This document shows positions 46,290-57,078 of a stretch of 64,000 nucleotides of DNA, piece by piece. The stretch's first letter is position 1; every line of letters begins with the position of its first letter. The stretch comes from Trichobilharzia regenti (Eukaryota; Platyhelminthes; Trematoda; Strigeidida; Schistosomatidae). Where the stretch lies: contig OX235263.1 in assembly GCA_944472135.2 (NCBI GenBank), positions 14,925,517 to 14,989,516 on the forward strand. The letters run 5' to 3'. A program made the position numbers and the translations under genes. The notes beneath the pieces are model-generated. The model did not search any database, was not told the DNA's origin, and saw only the letters and a list, made by a program, of their open reading frames with translations.

Positions 46290-46930
46290 ACTGTTCCTTT
46301 TCCTACCTACCTACCCACCTACCTGGGAAGCATCGTTTCAACTGCAGGCGGAACTGACGAGAATATCAAAGCAAGGATCGGGAAAGTAAGGCAAGTTTTC
46401 ACTTCTCGCAAGTCTGTGTGGAGGTTGACAGCACTCAGCATGAAAAATAAGATCCGGATTTTCAAATGCAATGTGAAGTCAGTGCTACTTACTATACAGA
46501 TCAGAGACTTGGCGCGTCATGACCAGCACTTCAAACGAACTACAAACCTTAATCAACAGCTATCTTCGCTCAATACTACTCAAGATCAGATGGCCAGGGA
46601 TCTCTGGGAGCGAACCAACCAGGAACCGATTGTGCGACAGGTATGCAGGAAGAAATGTAGGTGGATTGGCTAGCTATGCTCTGAGAAAACAAACCACCAT
46701 GTGACGTCACACGCTAGGCCATCGCTTGAGTAGAACCCGAACGGGAAGCGGCGAGTTGGTCGTCAGTGTGAGGGTGAAATGGAGGAGGTTATATGAATAA
46801 GAGAAGAAAGTATGTGGGCAGACGTGGGAGTCAGGTGAAAACGTTGGCAGAGAACTGAACGCAATGGAGACATTTGTCTGAAGCCCTGCGTTTCGTTAGA
46901 AACTAAAGGAAACGATAATAATAATATAAA
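46290..46930 (+). mobile_element. RTE-like LINE, 3' fragment
   Basis: YLGSIVSTAGGTDENIKA, VWRLTALSMKNKIRIFKCNV, NLNQQLSSLNTTQDQMARDL and WERTNQEPIVRQVCRKKCRW follow the family C-terminus. The 3' end is cgttagaaactaaaggaaac + gataataataat. Frames are broken after 46680. Confidence 0.85.
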
Positions 46931-47047
46931 GAGAAGAAACTCTAAGTGGTTTGACTGATAAATAAATTTATAGCCGTCTTATGTTCAAATAAGCGTATGG
47001 TATGGTATGCTATGGTATGCAAAATTGGCATATTTTTCATGTCACCA

Positions 47048-47238
47048 TCTTTTTTTGATTGCAGCTTGATTCCACACTGTATTTTTGGTACAAGTATGAA
47101 ATTTTCAGCATGCGATATCGGTAGGCCAGATTTTGCAGGCCAACCATAGATATCAGGTGTGCTTTGTCGGCGGGGGATCGAACCTCGGACCATGTGCATG
47201 GTCGGCGTGAGTACTAAACACTATGCCACCGACGCATC
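47048..47238 (-). repeat. tRNA-derived SINE (family C)
   Basis: + strand view: tttttttgattgcagcttga, ttccacactgtatttttggt, acc..gatatcggtaggcca, gggatcgaacctcggaccat, gccaccgacgc. Confidence 0.85.
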
Positions 47239-47284
47239 TTCAACAAGAAAGCATCACCAGCTTTATGACGTTGAACCTATTAGC

Positions 47285-47510
47285 TGGCTGCAAGTGTGAT
47301 CATGAGCTGACATCATACAGAGAACCGGTGGAAAACTTGGGAATACTGGATAGCCGTTTCGCTCTACTTTGAAACTTTTCATCAGGACACATCCACTGGT
47401 ATTCCACCTCAGAACCTTCCAAATACCTGGCAAGCTCGTAAACCATTCAGACACTGGGACCCGAACCAATGGCACATGAATTCCAGTTTCTGTGGTATAC
47501 ATAACGTGAC
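47285..47510 (-). repeat. Hammerhead SINE-like repeat, degraded
   Basis: catgagctgacatcatacag and gaatactggatagccgtttc match the family in inverse, but the box B and core are eroded. Confidence 0.6.
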
Positions 47511-47774
47511 GGCCAGCCACTATCGTAAGCTAGCTATTTGTGTCTTCTCGTTCAAGGAGTATGGGGTAGGGAAACAGGTAACTGTCGTACACTTTTTTTG
47601 GAGTAATCAAGCGATAGTCGTGATCAACTCGCAGGTTGTGTCCAACTCAGTGTCCCTATTTCAGTCTCAACGTATTGTGAAACATAAAAAATAATTTAAA
47701 GTGTATTCATTTATAAGAATGAAAATGTCCCTCTAATAAAAACCATACATACATATTGGATCATAGGAATTATA

Positions 47775-48830
47775 AAAAAGACGGTTGCAGCGATGAAAAT
47801 TTTCTTCTCGACGAAGTCAACATCAACTAGACAGCTGTACATTCGTGTATTTATAATAAATGGGTGGGAAAGTTCCAGAATAATTTCCCGTCAAGGGTCA
47901 AATTAATAAAATTACAATTAGGAATTAAAAAGCCATAAAAAAACAGGGTGACATTGAAGCAGAAATCCGACGTAAACGCCTCTCCAAATCGCTGAGGAAA
48001 ACACTTCACCGCGAGCCTACGGCCGATGTTTTCCTGCAAGAAACTGTTCAGCCAGTTTACATGCTGTTGCGGAGATGAGTACACCGGCTGAACGTTGTGC
48101 CAACTTGAAAAACGCACCCGTGAACACTATCCAGAATGGCTAGTAAAAGGAGAACGAAAACGGGTATATATAGTTCAGTGACAAAACATCTGGACAGTCA
48201 GCGCCAATCGAAAAATCCTTCAAAATAATATACAAGATTCGGTCAAACCTATCAGAGGCAGTAAAATTAAGATATCTGGGCATAGCTGAGGCACTAGCTC
48301 TCCAAAAGCTCAAACCCACACTTTGTATCTAAAAGAAATACGTCCAACCCTTGTCCCTGCCACGGCCATCATAAATAGGTAATTCTTTCGGTAATGACCA
48401 TCCATTTTCGTATCCGAACTTCCTGTCTATTTTGTCATTTTATTATTTCTACATATTTATTCCCCAATTGCATAGACAATTATTCGTCACATTAGTTATG
48501 ATCCCACTAGATTTTTTATCCAACCATCCTGTCTATTTTGGTTATTTCTACATGTCTAGCCTCCGATTGCGCAATATGTCAATCTTCTCAGTAATTATGA
48601 TGCTACTTTGTTTGAGTTTTATCCGTCTCGCCCCTGTTTATTACGTCATTTTAATACCTACCTGTAATTTTATTAATTTGACCCTTGACTGGAAATTATT
48701 CTGGAACTTTCCCACCCCTTTATCATAAATACACGAATGTACAGCTGTCTAGTTGATGTTGACTTCGTCGAGAAGAAAATTTTCTTTTCTGCAACTGTCT
48801 TTTTTAAAAATAAACAACAATATAAATCTG
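47775..48830 (+). mobile_element. PLE foldback with GIY-YIG remnant
   Basis: Left arm 47775-47935 (tttcttctcgacgaagtcaa ...) is complementary to 48650-48810. The middle encodes, in mixed frames, FSQFTCCCGDEYTG (GIY-YIG start), REHYPEWLVKGERKRV (48120-48165) and KPTLCI-KKYVQPLSLP (end block, about 48310-48365). The tail is 48377-48830. Several stops. Confidence 0.85.
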
Positions 48831-48965
48831 CTTAATTAGATCTGAAGTGACTATCTTAAATGATGGTACTTTTGAAAAATATATTCAAAACGCTAAGTAG
48901 GCTGTGCGCGAAATAACAACCTCACTGCAAAACCTTAGAGTATCACTCACCCATCCTCTAGTATC

Positions 48966-48987
48966 TTAATAATAATAATAATAATAA
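48966..48987. repeat. (TAA)n microsatellite
   Basis: Seven units of aat. Confidence 0.9.
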
Positions 48988-48994
48988 TTCTTGA

Positions 48995-49245
48995 TTTCAT
49001 CATGAGCTGACATTAGTTAGAGAACCATTGGAAAACCTGGGAGTACTGGACAGCTGTTTCGTCACGCTGGTTTGGGACTCTTCATCAGTACGCACCCACC
49101 GGGATTCGAACCCAGGACCTTCCGACAAGTGTGACGAAACAGCTGTCCAGTACTCCAGTACTGGTTTTCAATGGTTCTCTAACTAATGTCAGCTCATGAT
49201 GAAATCCTGTAACCAATCAATCAAATCCCTACAAACCAACACTTG
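48995..49245. repeat. Two hammerhead SINE-like fragments, opposing
   Basis: 48995-49122 (-) keeps stem I, GAAA and box B; read as GUACUG-AUGAAGA, its box has A for C. 49125-49245 (+) begins at gtgacgaaacagctgtccag and carries the tail only. Confidence 0.7.
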
Positions 49246-49620
49246 AATAATTCTCGACCTTACTATAACACTGCACACTATCATGTTTGCTTATCCATCC
49301 ATAAACAAGGGAGAGAAAGAAAAAGCAGCATTTTAATTTACATTATAACGTGTTGTAGATTCTCGTAAATGCATCACACACATAAAATAAAATGACAGAT
49401 AAAAGAGTCAAAGAGAGTAGACATCACAAAAAAGAAAAACAAAATAGAAATCAAATTAGAATACTTATATATTTTTTTACTTTGAGAAAATAAAACAAAG
49501 TGGAGGGGGGGGGGTCGGGGAGCGGATCGGGGAGGAAGGAATACTTCTGTACGTTGTACGACGACGTTGAGACGACAACAATTAATCAAAATATGACATC
49601 ATCATTCAGTTTTAATGACT

Positions 49621-49621
<1 letters not shown>

Positions 49622-49668
<47 letters not shown>
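49622..49668. repeat. (AT)n microsatellite
   Basis: About 23 uninterrupted AT units. Confidence 0.95.
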
Positions 49669-49672
<4 letters not shown>

Positions 49673-50222
49673 GAGACAAGTTTTAAATGCATTTAGAGAA
49701 AAGAAAGTTTACACCGAAGTGAACATAAAAGAGGCAGGGAGAGAGAGAGAGAGAGAAAGTGAGAGTCAGTGAGAGGGAGATATAAGCAGTTAGTTATGCA
49801 TTCACAAACACCAACACTATAAGCAGATCTGACAAATGAATTGCGGGGGTGGGAACAGTTTATTTATGTATATAAATTACTGTTTCTAATTGCATATCTT
49901 TAAATGCTTGTATAAGGAGTACATGAATGACTGGCGGGATTATTATTATTAATATTAATAATATCATCACAATTATTAGAGTATAATATAAACAAAACGA
50001 AGGACATTTGTATGTCTGACGAAAAGAAACACAAAAGAAGCTGAGGAAACAAAGATGTGTGTATGTATGTGTGTATATGTAAGGACAACGATAACAGGTA
50101 AGTAAAAGGACGAAGAGAGAAAAAAGAAAGAAAGGTAACGAACACACAATGAAAGCACAATGGTATTGTATTTATTATATGATTGTGATTTATGCCTTTA
50201 ATTCTGGTGATTTATATTCTCA

Positions 50223-50265
50223 TTAAATCAGATCTTCTCTAGGATGGATCAGGGGATCAACAATA
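50223..50265 (-). CDS. Candidate terminal exon of the - strand gene (weak)
   Basis: On the - strand a pyrimidine-rich acceptor (ttccatacttacag) precedes T + IVDPLIHPREDLI and a TAA stop. The exon needs an upstream donor in phase 2, whereas exon 57078-56569 ends in phase 0, so at least one further exon would be needed in between. None was found. Offered only as a lead. Confidence 0.2.
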
Positions 50266-51705
50266 CTGTAAGTATGGAAGTAATTGAGGAAACACAAATC
50301 TTAATCATCAGAAATAAGAAAACATGTTTACAAATGCAATATACGTAAGCAGCGACAGATGGAACAAACACTCTCACATACACACAGATATACAGATAAT
50401 AGATAGACAGGCAGGCAGACAGACAGACAGACGGGCAGATAGACACGTGAAAAGCTCAGCTTTTCAACACAATCTAAATCTGATGTAAAAATATGTTGTT
50501 TTTTTCAAGTGGAAATTTCAATCACTCATCATTATGAATGAGTATTAATTATTATTATTATCACAAAGAGGCAAATATGATGAATAAAATGAAGGAGTGT
50601 GTGGGTGTGTATATGTGGGGGTGGGTGGGTGCGGGGGAGTGAGTGACTATCATCTCTATCATCATTATTGCATTTAGTCGTTTTTTCATCGCTTAAAGTT
50701 AATTCCACACTTTGTTTTGTGAATTTGAATTATTTATTATTATTCAAACGTTTGTTTAAAAATAATGAAATCAAATCGAATCAAATCAAATCAAAGTAAG
50801 TCAGTCTGTCTGTGAGTAAGTAAGAGTATCACTGGGTAGCATAAAAAATAATCGAATATATATATATATATATATATATATATGACAATTCTGGAATTAT
50901 ACTATTCATTATTATTTTTTGTTTCTCTGGAGAGAGAGAGAGAGAGTAATCGATTATTTCATAATCGATGATCTAGATAAATCAATCAATCAATCGATCA
51001 ATCACATTTTTTGTTTGTTTGTCTGTTTTTTACATTCAATGAATAGCTAGCTGCACTTTAATGTATTTGTGGAAAAAAAGATAAGTTATCTCAAATGACA
51101 AGGACTTTCATCATGGATTAATTCATGAATTAATGAATGACATGATCGGATATAAGGTGGAGTGAGGGCGGATGGGGTGGAGTGTGTGTATGTGTGGGGG
51201 GGGGTCAGGAATAGTAAATGACAAACTGGCAAAGAAATAAACAAGGAATGAATTGTTGATTGTATATCGCAGTAACGAGGATAATAATAGTAATAACAAT
51301 ATTTAGGAGAAAATGCAAACTGACATCTAGGATAATCTGTAAGTCAGCATCCAAATGTGTGTATCTGTGTGTGTTTGAGAAAGCGGACCATTGTCCACAG
51401 GCATGATGAAATGTAGATATATATTTTATTTAAAAAAAATCATGAGATAAATGCTGTTTCAGCATGATTTATACTTGTGCTTATTTATTTGATTGGAACC
51501 AATCGAATTCTGGGTCGGAAGTTTTACTGGAATTAAAAAGAAACAATGAAAGAGGCGTATACATTATTGTAGAGACGTCCATATTTCTCAATGAATGAAA
51601 AAACAAAACAATATTATTGATTTCAATGACTTTTCGCTATTTTATGCTGCTGCTAATGGCTTTATCAAAGTAGTATTAATTAAACTAGAATTTACAAAAT
51701 ATCAG

Positions 51706-51710
<5 letters not shown>

Positions 51711-51747
<37 letters not shown>
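51711..51747. repeat. (TA)n microsatellite
   Basis: About 18 TA units in the inverted PLE tail piece. Confidence 0.9.
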
Positions 51748-51748
<1 letters not shown>

Positions 51749-51859
51749 GGCAACTCAGTCAGCGTTCATCAGTATGGGATAATTCTGTTTCCATTGTCAA
51801 GTTGCCCAGTCAACAACCATATACAGAATGCCAAGTTAAGAAGAGGGAAAATATTTTTC

Positions 51860-52110
51860 AAGTATTGGTTTTGTAAGGACTTTTTGTTTGATTGCATGGA
51901 GGATTTCACGATGATCTGACATCAGTTAGAGAACCACTGGAAAACCAGCACTGGAGTACTGGACAGCTGCTTCGTCCTAGTTTGGGACTCTTCACAGAAC
52001 GCACCCACCAACAGAGTTCGAACCCAGGACCTTTTGGTTACAAGGCGAGCTCGTAGACCATTGAGCCACTTGGACCCGCCGATCCAATGGTTCCTGAATT
52101 CCAACTTCTG
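51860..52110 (-). repeat. Hammerhead SINE-like repeat nested in PLE
   Basis: ggatttcacgatgatctgac ... ctgcttcgtcctagtttggg ... agttcgaacccaggaccttt ... gccacttggacccgc in inverse. The box has a deletion (UGUGAAGA) and GAAA reads GAAG; ribozyme dead. Confidence 0.8.
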
Positions 52111-53270
52111 CCAATTCTCGAAAAAAGATATTTTAATATATCTATATTCAGCAAGGAAACCCACTCCAATAAATATTTACACTTCGGAATATCACACCCT
52201 ATCAGTGTAAAGGGATCAGTTGTTTCAAGCCTTCTTAGACGAGCACACTCTTTGATGTTAACGGATGAGAAAGAAAAAAAAGAAGAAATATCAAACATTA
52301 CTGAGACTCTAAAGGAAAACAACTACCCAAAGAACTTCATCAACAAAATCAACACCATCACTGAATATAGTCAAAAACGTATTCCGAAGACATGAACCTC
52401 AAACAGTTTTCATTCCATATAGATCGGAAGTGTCAGACGATATCAGAAGAGTACTCAATCAGCTGTACATCAGAGTTTTCTTCAAAATACCAGATACACT
52501 GCGAGACAACCTTGTCCTTAAAAAGACCAAATCCTTAAAGATTCTCTATCTAATTGTGTCTATAAAATAAAATGCTTCGAATATGATGCGATATACATCG
52601 GACAAACATCACAAGAAATCAAAATCAGAAGAAATCAACACCATAGACTGAGCGTCTCTTCGACCACCGGGAAATCCAGTTGAACTAGAAAAACTTGAAA
52701 AATCATCAGGCATAGGTCTACACACTTTACTATAGAATCAGGCCACAAAATTGATTTTGACAATATTGAAATTATCATCCGGAAAAATTTCAGAAATCAC
52801 AAAGAACGTCTCATGTCATCAGAAGTACTTCATATCAAATGGCATCCAAATTATCTGAACAGGAATGATGGACTGAAACAGCATTTGACCTGGTTACAAA
52901 CCAGGCCTCCCTCATGAAATGACAAAATCAACACGAATGTGATAAACAATTTCATTATGTAAACACACGCTGCTTCTATAATTCTGCACACTTATCAAAT
53001 CGAACAATCTACACGTGGTTTTGTTATCTTCACCAAGTGGCCGATTTGACAAAGTTAAAATGACCTCATGCTTAGGAATGATGGTTACGTTGTTATATAT
53101 ATATATGCTGAGATTTTGTAACTTCTGGTTCATTAATAATACTTTGATAAGGCTATTGGCAGCATTAAATAGCGAAACGTTAGTAAAAACAGTAATATCG
53201 TTTTGTTTTTCATTCATTGGAAAATATAAAAACTTTTATAATAATAAATATCATATACCCGATGCTTACA

Positions 53271-53759
53271 TTTTTCCAAACTGCCAGAAGAGTAGTATAG
53301 TCTTATGAATGAATTTATTTTTTTAATTAACAGAAATATGGAAAATACCAGTCCATAACTCAGGCTTACATTATTACTAGTATTCCCTTGGCTTCCGATT
53401 GGAATAGTAATAATAATAATAACATAATATCGCTTACTAGTCGGTCCTCAGCCCGGAAAAAGATCGAAGGTTGAGTATGAAGGCTGGTGAGTCTTCCTCG
53501 GAAAATCAGTCCAGACGAAAACCTCAAAGTAAAGCCTCATAGTACCAAATCTTATATCGTGTATATATGTACAGGGAGCATTGTATACAGTTTCAAAGAT
53601 CACAATCCTGGTACAACTAGAATAACTTCAATAATCAAATGATATTTGTGAAAACACTTGTAAACGTCGTATAACAGTTATCAAAATAAATCTAGAGTAA
53701 TTATCTCACGTATTAAGGACATACTTCACCTACAACCATTTATACAAACTAATATTTGG
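53271..53759. other. No feature recognised
   Basis: 53370-53540 may be LINE-derived (ccttggcttccgattggaat, gaaaatcagtccagacgaaa) but cannot be assigned. Confidence 0.35.
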
Positions 53760-54150
53760 CAGTTTCAATGACTTGACAGACTGCTGAAAACTTTCATCAA
53801 CAACTCCAGCATACTAAAGATGAGATGGTCAGAAAGGGTAAGTAGAATGAACCACGGAAACGAATCAACCAAGAACCTATCACTCAATATATATACCAGG
53901 GGAGAAATCCGGATAAACTGGACATATGCTGAGGAAACCGTTGGAGTGGCATTACACTCCAGGCCTTGTGCTGTAACCCTAATGAGAGTTGGGCGTTAGT
54001 TCGAGGGCGAAAACATGGAGGAGATGGTATCAGGAACCAGTTAAAAAGAACTATAGACTACGGGATGAAATGCGCTACTGTGAAGCCTTGTGATCCACTT
54101 GGAGTTCAAAGCAGTAATGGTAATATAATATGCAGGTTACAGCTTAGTGC
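53760..54150 (+). mobile_element. RTE-like LINE remnant
   Basis: Diverged versions of the C-terminal blocks: aaactttcatcaacaact, gaacctatcactca, ggataaactggacatatgct, gttgggcgttagttcgaggg. Ends cttggagttcaaagcagtaa + TGGTAATATAATA. Confidence 0.6.
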
Positions 54151-54214
54151 ATAGATATGTAAGCGGTTTGTTTGATTTATTTGAAATTTGAGCATTATTC
54201 ATTTTCTATAGTTG

Positions 54215-54510
54215 ATTTGTAAGGGTTAGTTTTGTTTCTACGAGTTGATCACGGATTGATATAAGTTGAAGAACCATCGAAAACCAGCATGTCAGCTCGT
54301 GTACCATTCATCCACTGGGACCCGATTCAATGGCTGAATGGTATACGAGCTGGCATGCTTTGTAACCGGGAGGTCCTGGGTTCGAACCATGGCGGTAAGT
54401 GCGTACTGTCGATGATTCCCAAACTGGGCTGATAAAACAGCTTGCTGTCCAGTACTCCAGTGCTGGTTTTCAATGGTTCTCTAACTGATGTCAACTATTC
54501 ATTTATTCAG
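54215..54510. repeat. Hammerhead SINE-like copies, opposing
   Basis: Short inverse piece at 54240-54300, then a + copy with cccgattcaatggctgaatg, box B gggttcgaacc, and a damaged hammerhead (UCGAUGA; extra bases in stem III). Confidence 0.65.
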
Positions 54511-54895
54511 GGAACTAAGAAGTAACAGAATTCTTACATCATGATCACTACCAGCGGTCTATAAAATATATTCAATCAATGTTTGTACTCAACAAATATA
54601 GAGAGAGATGACACGACAAAATAAGTAATTTACTGACATTCTGTTGATTATAACATGGTTTTGTACAACTTGTTAAAATGATACATATAAAATCATTTAC
54701 TCTGTTTGTGCATTCATTTAAATGAGGCGTCATTTAACATTTTTGATTCTATAGTTTTGTTTGAATTGATATACAATTTTTGAATCACACACACACTCCC
54801 TCTTTCTCTCTACCTTTTTATCTCTCTCTCTCTCACATACACACACACACCAAGAGTTATACAGTTTTCAGCCACAAAAGTAGTTTTGAATGGAG
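54511..54895. other. AT-rich spacer with (CA)n and (TC)n runs
   Basis: No gene. Simple repeats at 54785-54860. Confidence 0.4.
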
Positions 54896-54896
54896 A

Positions 54897-55180
54897 CAGT
54901 TGGTGGATGGTGGCTAGCACTTCGGTCCAATCAATCGATGGGGAAATCTAAATCCAACTAAATAATTATTCAAACCCGTTCGACTAAAGGTGGCTCTCGT
55001 GGCACAAGCAGTCTAGTAGATAACGCTTCGGCGTTTGACACTACTGGCACTTGTTGGGAACACCATCACTAACTGAGGAATGTACGTGCATCCAGATGAC
55101 GAGTAGTCTCAGATAGGACGAAATGCGTATTGTCCTGAATTCCACCACTGCTAGTCACCTTAAAAAAACTACTTCAAGTT
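54897..55180 (+). repeat. Sm-alpha-type SINE, diverged
   Basis: ggtggctctcgtggcacaag, cagtctagtagataacgctt (box A region), a decayed box B, then catccagatgacgagtagtc and ataggacgaaatgcgta. The box reads AUGACGAG, so C3 of CUGANGA is lost. It ends cctgaattccaccactgcta. The 54897-54965 flank belongs to the arm repeat at 45075-45363. Confidence 0.75.
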
Positions 55181-55194
55181 AATCCTCAGACATC

Positions 55195-56275
55195 GTGGAA
55201 GCATTATAGATAAGATTTTATCTTGATAAAATCACACAGTGGTGTTAGACATACAGTAATATTAACTGATGCGACAACGTTTCGAGCACAAATTACTTGT
55301 ACTCATAATCATATCAAGGCACTCACTCACACCACTTTTTACTTCATTTATATACATGAGTGGAATTGGTGATTAGACATTTGAATAAAATCAATGTAGT
55401 ATAATGTACATTCAGAAATAATAATAATAATAATAATATGAGTGTTATTGATTAAATACAATCAGATGCGAGATAAGACGAGTGATTTTATAGTCAAAAT
55501 AAATAAGTAACTTGTTAGAATGTTGTGATGTACGAGAATTCAATTGAAATAGAATTTTACGATTATTTATTATCCTCCTCTGAATTGACTGACTGACTGA
55601 CTCGTGGTAATAATATCTTCCATGCATTTCTCTGGTATTTGCATTCAGTCATTTCTGTTGCATGTGTTGTGTTGGGTGTAGACTCGATGAACCAGGCAGG
55701 ATTCAGTAATCAATCTCTCTCTCCACCTACTTATGCTACTTTTTAGAATTTTAACCCTCTCCCACCATGCTATTGTGTGGTTGTGTGTTAATGCATGCAG
55801 TGCGATTGCTAGGAATGACTCAATGCAAATGTCAGAAATATCGAAGATATTATTACCGCCAGTCGAATCAGAAGAAGATAATAAATAATCTCGAAATCCT
55901 ATTTCAATTCAATTCACGTGCATCATAACATTCTAACAAGTTACTTATTTTGACCATGAAAATACTCGTCTTATTTCCCATCTGATTCTATTTGATCAAT
56001 AACACTCGTATTATTTATTATTTCTGAATGTACATTATCCCATATTGATTTTTATTCAAATGTCTAATCATCAATTCCACTCACGTATATAAATGAAGTA
56101 AGAAAGTTATGTGATTGAGTGACATGATATGATCATGAGCAGCAATAGTTTGTGCTCGAAACGTGATCGCATCAGTTAATATTACTGTATGTATAGCACC
56201 ACTGTGTGATTTATCGCAATAAAATCTTATCCATAATGGAGTTATACTCTGCCAACACAGTGCCCAAGTTTTTTA
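55195..56275. mobile_element. PLE tail foldback
   Basis: 55205-55600 (inverse) and 55850-56245 (forward) are reverse complements carrying gataagattttatc.., cgtttcgagcaca, acatgagtggaattg and tcagaaataataata. The centre 55617-55850 is a PLE tail piece of the 40697-42182 type, itself folded near 55800. No ORF. (TAA)n at 55419-55438. Confidence 0.8.
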
Positions 56276-56279
56276 CTTA

Positions 56280-56395
56280 TATCATCGAAGCATCCTCCTC
56301 ACAAGGAGTCGATATGTCAACAGAGACCGAGGACTTCGGTCCAATCAATCACTGATAAAGTTCAAATTAAATTAAATTAAATTAATAAATACTTT
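56280..56395 (+). repeat. Sm-alpha-associated arm repeat fragment
   Basis: atcgaagcatcctcctcaca, gtcgatatgtcaacagagac and ttcggtccaatcaatc match 45280-45350. Confidence 0.65.
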
Positions 56396-56568
56396 CTTAA
56401 AGACATTCATTCTAATACTGAAGATGCGATCCAGTGGTTCTATGAATTCAGAACGACAGACTTTAGCAATCAGTATCAGGGTATTGAGTGAATACACCAA
56501 CAATGTCTGGGTAAAATCGTTTCAAAAACTAAAAAACCCCCCAAAAAACAGACAAATCTAAAGCATAC

Positions 56569-57078
56569 TTGCATAATGTGTTCAAAACCGCTGACATTTG
56601 ATCCAGATCTTCTTCTTCTACTAGCATTGAAATATTCCGACTCCAAGTCTTGTTGATCTTTAGACACTGGACCAATAGTGGACAGACTACTTCTGCGTTC
56701 TTCATGATCATTATTTACTAAACCACATGGTACATTGACTAATGTAATCGGTGATATTGAAACAGGTCCATCTTTATCATTGCCATTTGTTAGAGGATCA
56801 ACATTACTACTATTACTATTATTATTGCTTGCAGTCGTGGTAGTATGAGAAACAGTCGCACCAGCTGCAACATTAGCTGTTGACATCTCATTCATTGGAC
56901 CATGTACACTGGACAGACTTAATGATGAGTCACTGGATAAATTACCAGCACGTCCTGTATTGCTTAAACCAATAACTGGTGTATACGATGTTCTTAAATC
57001 TTCACCAGGTAAATGTGAATCAATTAATACTTCAAGAAAATTGACAAATAATTGAGCAGTGTCTGCATTTTGATTTGC
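56569..57078 (-). CDS. Exon with Ser/Asn-rich region (unidentified gene)
   Basis: 170 codons, phase 0 at both ends. ANQNADTAQLFVNFLEVLID and SHLPGEDLRTSYTPVIGLSN are ordinary sequence. The rest is low-complexity (SSDSSLSLSS, TTTTASNNNSNSSNVDP), ending SRRRRSGSNVSGFEHIMQ. Acceptor tcttag, donor gtatgc. Confidence 0.85.

Larger units (their letters stand above)
49260..51580. other. Repeat-poor block with microsatellites; possible 3' region of the - strand gene
   Basis: No PLE, LINE or SINE copy is seen over 2.3 kb, in contrast to the rest of the window. Contains (AT)n at 49622-49668 and 50857-50883, (GA)n at 49740-49757 and 50932-50946, G runs at 49503-49514 and 51195-51204, a CAGACAGACAGACA tract at 50408-50432, and several GT-rich runs. 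Long low-complexity antisense frames (for example 50147-49860) carry no domain. A 3' UTR of the - strand gene is a reasonable guess. Confidence 0.4.
51585..53270 (+). mobile_element. Penelope-like element (diverged lineage) with inverted tail fragment
   Basis: 51588-51715 is an inverted piece of the tail found at 53090-53225 (cattcattgggaaatac.. / ttctcaatgaatgaaaaaac). 52110-52920 encodes SHPISVKGSVVSSLLRRAHS, TLKENNYPKNFINKIN, then frameshifts, LSNCVYKIKCFEYDAIYIGQ, TSQEIKIRRNQHHRLSVSS (GIY-YIG) and SSEVLHIKWHPNYLNRNDGL near the end. A SINE-like copy is nested at 51860-52110. Sister of 37885-38935. Confidence 0.85.

Noticed and set aside
49860..50160. Three overlapping - strand ORFs of 60-95 codons
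   Set aside because: Translations of microsatellite-rich DNA (His/Tyr/Thr and Leu runs) with no domain.
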